Source: CBFGTJ01 sp965651815 (GTDB lineage Bacteria; Actinomycetota; Acidimicrobiia; Acidimicrobiales; Microtrichaceae). Taken from it: a stretch of DNA of 7,341 bases. Position 1 is the stretch's first letter. Each line of letters begins with the position of its first letter. Both the position numbers and the translations under genes were made by a program. Positions 5,498-7,341 of this stretch are shown in pieces. The stretch spans positions 1-7,341 of the forward strand of contig CBFGTJ010000156.1 of NCBI GenBank assembly GCA_965651815.1. Direction: 5' to 3'. Below the pieces are notes generated by a model. It was given only the letters and a program-made list of their open reading frames with translations, searched no databases and was not told the origin of the DNA.

Positions 5498-6208
5498 GTG
5501 GCCACTCTGACGCCGACCGAGTTCGCCTCGGCGGTCACCGCGATCACCTCCGCATTCGGCGACCCGACCCGCCGCGAGATCTACCTCTTCGCGCACGAGT
5601 CGCCCGACGGCGTGACCGCGTCGGAGGTGGCCGAGCGGTTCGACCTGCACGCGAACGTGGCCCGCCACCACCTCGACAAGCTCGCCGCGGGCGGGTACCT
5701 CGAGGTCACCACGACGCGCCCCGCCGGCGGCGCCGGTCGGCCCTCGAAGCGGTACCGCGCGATCGAGGAGGAGGTGACCCTCAACGTCCCGGTCCGCCAG
5801 GACGACGTGCTGGTGCAGCTGCTCGGCAGGGCGCTCGCCGAGCTCGGCGCGGAGCGGGCCGCAGCGCTCGCCGAGGAGGTCGGCATCGAGTACGGCCGTG
5901 CGATGGCCTCCGCGATGGGCGAGCACAGCACCCGGTCGTTCCGGGCGGCGCTGCACGCGGTCGCGGATGCCCTCTCCGCCCACGGGTTCGCCGCCCACGC
6001 CGAGCGCGAGGGCAACTCGCTGCGGATCGTCACCCAGCACTGCCCGTTCGGGGCGGCGGTGGAGGAGCACCCGGTCATCTGCGCGGTGGACCGCGGCATG
6101 GTGAAGGGGATGCTGGGCACCCTCTACGGCGAGACGAGCGTGGACCTCGTCCGCTCCAGCGCGGACGGGGAGCGCCACTGCGTGGCCGCGGTCGACGACC
6201 GCGCCTGA
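5498..6208 (+). CDS. SufR-like winged-helix regulator with C-terminal cysteines (candidate Fe-S sensor)
   Basis: A 236-residue ArsR/DeoR-type regulator. The N-terminal winged helix-turn-helix runs from about residue 21 (GDPTRREIYLFA) through recognition helix NVARHHLDKL (53-62) to a wing rich in Gly and basic residues, GGAGRPSKRY (77-86). The middle is an alpha-helical, probably dimerising region. The C-terminal third has HCPFGAAVEEHPVIC, giving C182-x12-C195, and a last cysteine C228 in RHCVAAV. SufR proteins use C-x12-C-x13-C-x14-C to hold an Fe-S cluster. Here the x12 pair is kept, but the x13 position is not Cys and the last cysteine is 32 residues on. Fe-S sensing is therefore likely by family and context but unproven. 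GTG at 5498 follows a -10-like TAGACT by 6 nt. The stop is 3 nt before the desulfurase, so they should be co-transcribed and the regulator probably controls itself and perhaps mrp. Confidence 0.85.
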   Translation: MATLTPTEFASAVTAITSAFGDPTRREIYLFAHESPDGVTASEVAERFDLHANVARHHLDKLAAGGYLEVTTTRPAGGAGRPSKRYRAIEEEVTLNVPVRQDDVLVQLLGRALAELGAERAAALAEEVGIEYGRAMASAMGEHSTRSFRAALHAVADALSAHGFAAHAEREGNSLRIVTQHCPFGAAVEEHPVICAVDRGMVKGMLGTLYGETSVDLVRSSADGERHCVAAVDDRA

Positions 6209-6211
6209 CCC

Positions 6212-7341
6212 GTGCCGCGCACCTACCTGGACCACGCCTCGACCTCGCCCGTGCGCCCCGCGGCGCTCGAGGCGATGGTGGGCTGGTTCCGCCCGGAGGG
6301 CGAGCCGGCGGGCGCGGACCCCGGACGGATCCACGCCGAGGGCATGGCGTCGCGGGTCGCCCTCGAGCAGGCCCGCGAGCAGGTCGCGGCGTTCCTCGGG
6401 GCACGTCCGCGCGAGGTGGTGTTCACCTCCGGGGCGACCGAGGCGATCGCGATGGCCAGCTACGGGGCGCTCGAACGCGATCGAACGGGCCGCCACGTGG
6501 TGCTCGCCGCCGTCGAGCACTCCGCGGTGCGCCGCTGGGCCGAACGCGGCGACCCGACGGTCGTCGGCGTGGACCGCACCGGGCGGGTCGACCCCGACGA
6601 ACTGCTCGACGCCGTGCGCGACGACACCGCCCTGGTGCACGTGCAGTGGGGCAACCACGAGGTCGGCACCTGCCAACCGGTCGAGGAAGTGGTGCGCCGC
6701 TGCCGCGAGCGCGGGGTGCTGGTGCACGTCGACGCCGCCCAGGCCGCCGGCCGGCTCCCGATCTCGTTCGGCGAGCTCGGCGCGGACCTGCTGTCGGTGT
6801 CCGGCCACAAGCTGGGCGCACCCCCCGGCACCGGCGCGCTGCTCGTGCGCCGCGGGCTGCGCCTCCCGCCGCTGCTGGTCGGCGGCGACCAGGAGCGCGC
6901 CCGCCGGGCCGGCATGGAGAACGTGCCCGCGCTCATCGGCCTCGGCGCCGCCGCAAAGGAGCTGGCCACCTCGCTGCCCGCCGAGCGGGCCCGCTGCGAG
7001 CGGCTCGCCGGGCGCATCGTCGACTGGGCGGCCGGGGCGGAGGGCGTGCAGCTGCTCGGGCACCCCACCGAACGGCTCCCCCACCTCGTGTGCCTCGGGC
7101 TCGAGGGTGTGGAGCCCCAGCCCGTGCTGTTGGGCCTCGACCGGGTCGGGGTGGCGGTGCACTCCGGGAGCTCCTGCAGCAGCGAGGCGCTCGAGCCCTC
7201 GCCGGTGCTCGAGGCGATGGGCGTGGACGCCGAGCGGTCCCTGCGCATCTCGGTCGGGTGGAGCAGCACCGACGCGGACGTGGACCGGCTGCTCGACGCC
7301 CTGCCGAGCGTGATCGACTCGCTGCGCGCGCTGCGGAGGTC
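6212..7341 (+). CDS. class I cysteine desulfurase, NifS/IscS type (C-terminus cut by window edge)
   Basis: A pyridoxal-phosphate enzyme that takes sulfur from cysteine as a persulfide, giving alanine, for Fe-S clusters or tRNA thiolation. The frame is open from GTG 6212 to the edge (376 codons, close to full family length). It starts with TYLDHASTSPVRPAALEAM, the usual NifS opening. PLP-site residues are visible: FTSGATEA near 71-78, VEHSAV with His103, the NHEVGT block near 151-156, VDAAQAAGR with Asp174 and Gln177, and SGHKLGAPPGTG with the Schiff-base Lys200. The catalytic cysteine is Cys322 in SGSSCSS, a class I pattern, not the RxGxHC of SufS. GENVPALIG-like MENVPALIG (about 235) is also typical. 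It begins 3 nt after the regulator's stop with no Shine-Dalgarno, so translation is probably coupled. It could feed Fe-S assembly or a downstream MnmA-type thiouridylase just outside the window; the sequence cannot decide. Confidence 0.93.
   Translation, partial: MPRTYLDHASTSPVRPAALEAMVGWFRPEGEPAGADPGRIHAEGMASRVALEQAREQVAAFLGARPREVVFTSGATEAIAMASYGALERDRTGRHVVLAAVEHSAVRRWAERGDPTVVGVDRTGRVDPDELLDAVRDDTALVHVQWGNHEVGTCQPVEEVVRRCRERGVLVHVDAAQAAGRLPISFGELGADLLSVSGHKLGAPPGTGALLVRRGLRLPPLLVGGDQERARRAGMENVPALIGLGAAAKELATSLPAERARCERLAGRIVDWAAGAEGVQLLGHPTERLPHLVCLGLEGVEPQPVLLGLDRVGVAVHSGSSCSSEALEPSPVLEAMGVDAERSLRISVGWSSTDADVDRLLDALPSVIDSLRALRR

Noticed and set aside
4461..5510. Plus-strand open frame of 349 codons opposite mrp
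   Set aside because: Ser/Arg/Thr-rich shadow of the mrp codons with no domain; mrp has all its P-loop motifs on the minus strand.
5450..7162. Very long minus-strand open frame (570 codons) opposite the SufR-like and desulfurase genes
   Set aside because: Its translation is His/Arg/Gly/Ala-rich with no recognisable domain, and it lies wholly opposite two genes with clear catalytic and DNA-binding motifs. It is a by-product of GC-rich codon bias.
1..7341. Mobile elements, CRISPR arrays, tRNA/rRNA genes, long direct repeats
   Set aside because: I looked on both strands and saw no transposase, integrase, spaced repeat array, tRNA-like cloverleaf or rRNA core sequence. Composition is even across the window.

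Overview
This is a GC-rich window with strong G/C at third codon positions, several GTG starts and tightly packed genes. These traits, plus the gene families present (paired ArsA/Get3-like ATPases resembling mycobacterial Rv3680/Rv3679, a DUF3107 protein, an Mrp without its CxxC motif, a SufR-like regulator), point to an Actinomycetota bacterium. An acidimicrobiial-type lineage would fit, but the sequence alone does not fix the genus. There is no sign of plasmid, phage, insertion sequence, CRISPR array, rRNA or tRNA. It reads as ordinary chromosome.

Layout. (1) Positions 1-1630, minus strand: a three-gene operon read right to left. It holds a small DUF3107 protein, a complete ArsA/Get3-family ATPase (BagA-like), and the N-terminal 138 residues of a second ArsA/Get3-family ATPase (BagB-like) that runs off the left edge. 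(2) 1631-1697: a 67-bp divergent control region. (3) 1698-2867, plus: a lone GT4-type glycosyltransferase. (4) 2923-4219, plus: an AraC-family regulator followed 4 nt later by a VOC (glyoxalase-fold) protein, probably co-transcribed. (5) 4223-5365, minus: an Mrp/ApbC Fe-S carrier ATPase with an N-terminal MIP18 (DUF59) domain, facing the VOC gene across only 3 nt. (6) 5366-5497: a 132-bp divergent control region. (7) 5498-7341, plus: a SufR-like winged-helix regulator with C-terminal cysteines, then 3 nt later a class I NifS/IscS-type cysteine desulfurase that runs off the right edge. The desulfurase is easy to miss because it starts with GTG and has no stop codon inside the window.

How the genes fit together. 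The right half is a small Fe-S/sulfur-mobilisation module: a desulfurase that supplies sulfur, a regulator that may sense Fe-S status, and the divergent Mrp carrier. The left half pairs two Get3-like ATPases with a DUF3107 protein. Only one of the two ATPases keeps the signature lysine of the deviant Walker A motif, which suggests an asymmetric heteromer. Three of the plus-strand starts (1698, 2923, 5498) have a -10-like hexamer exactly 6 nt before the start codon, the geometry of leaderless transcripts. The two clearest also have an inverted repeat just upstream of the -10. I found no unmistakably new system. The most interesting leads are the DUF3107-BagA-BagB operon, the altered cysteine pattern of the SufR-like protein, and the shared leaderless promoter design.
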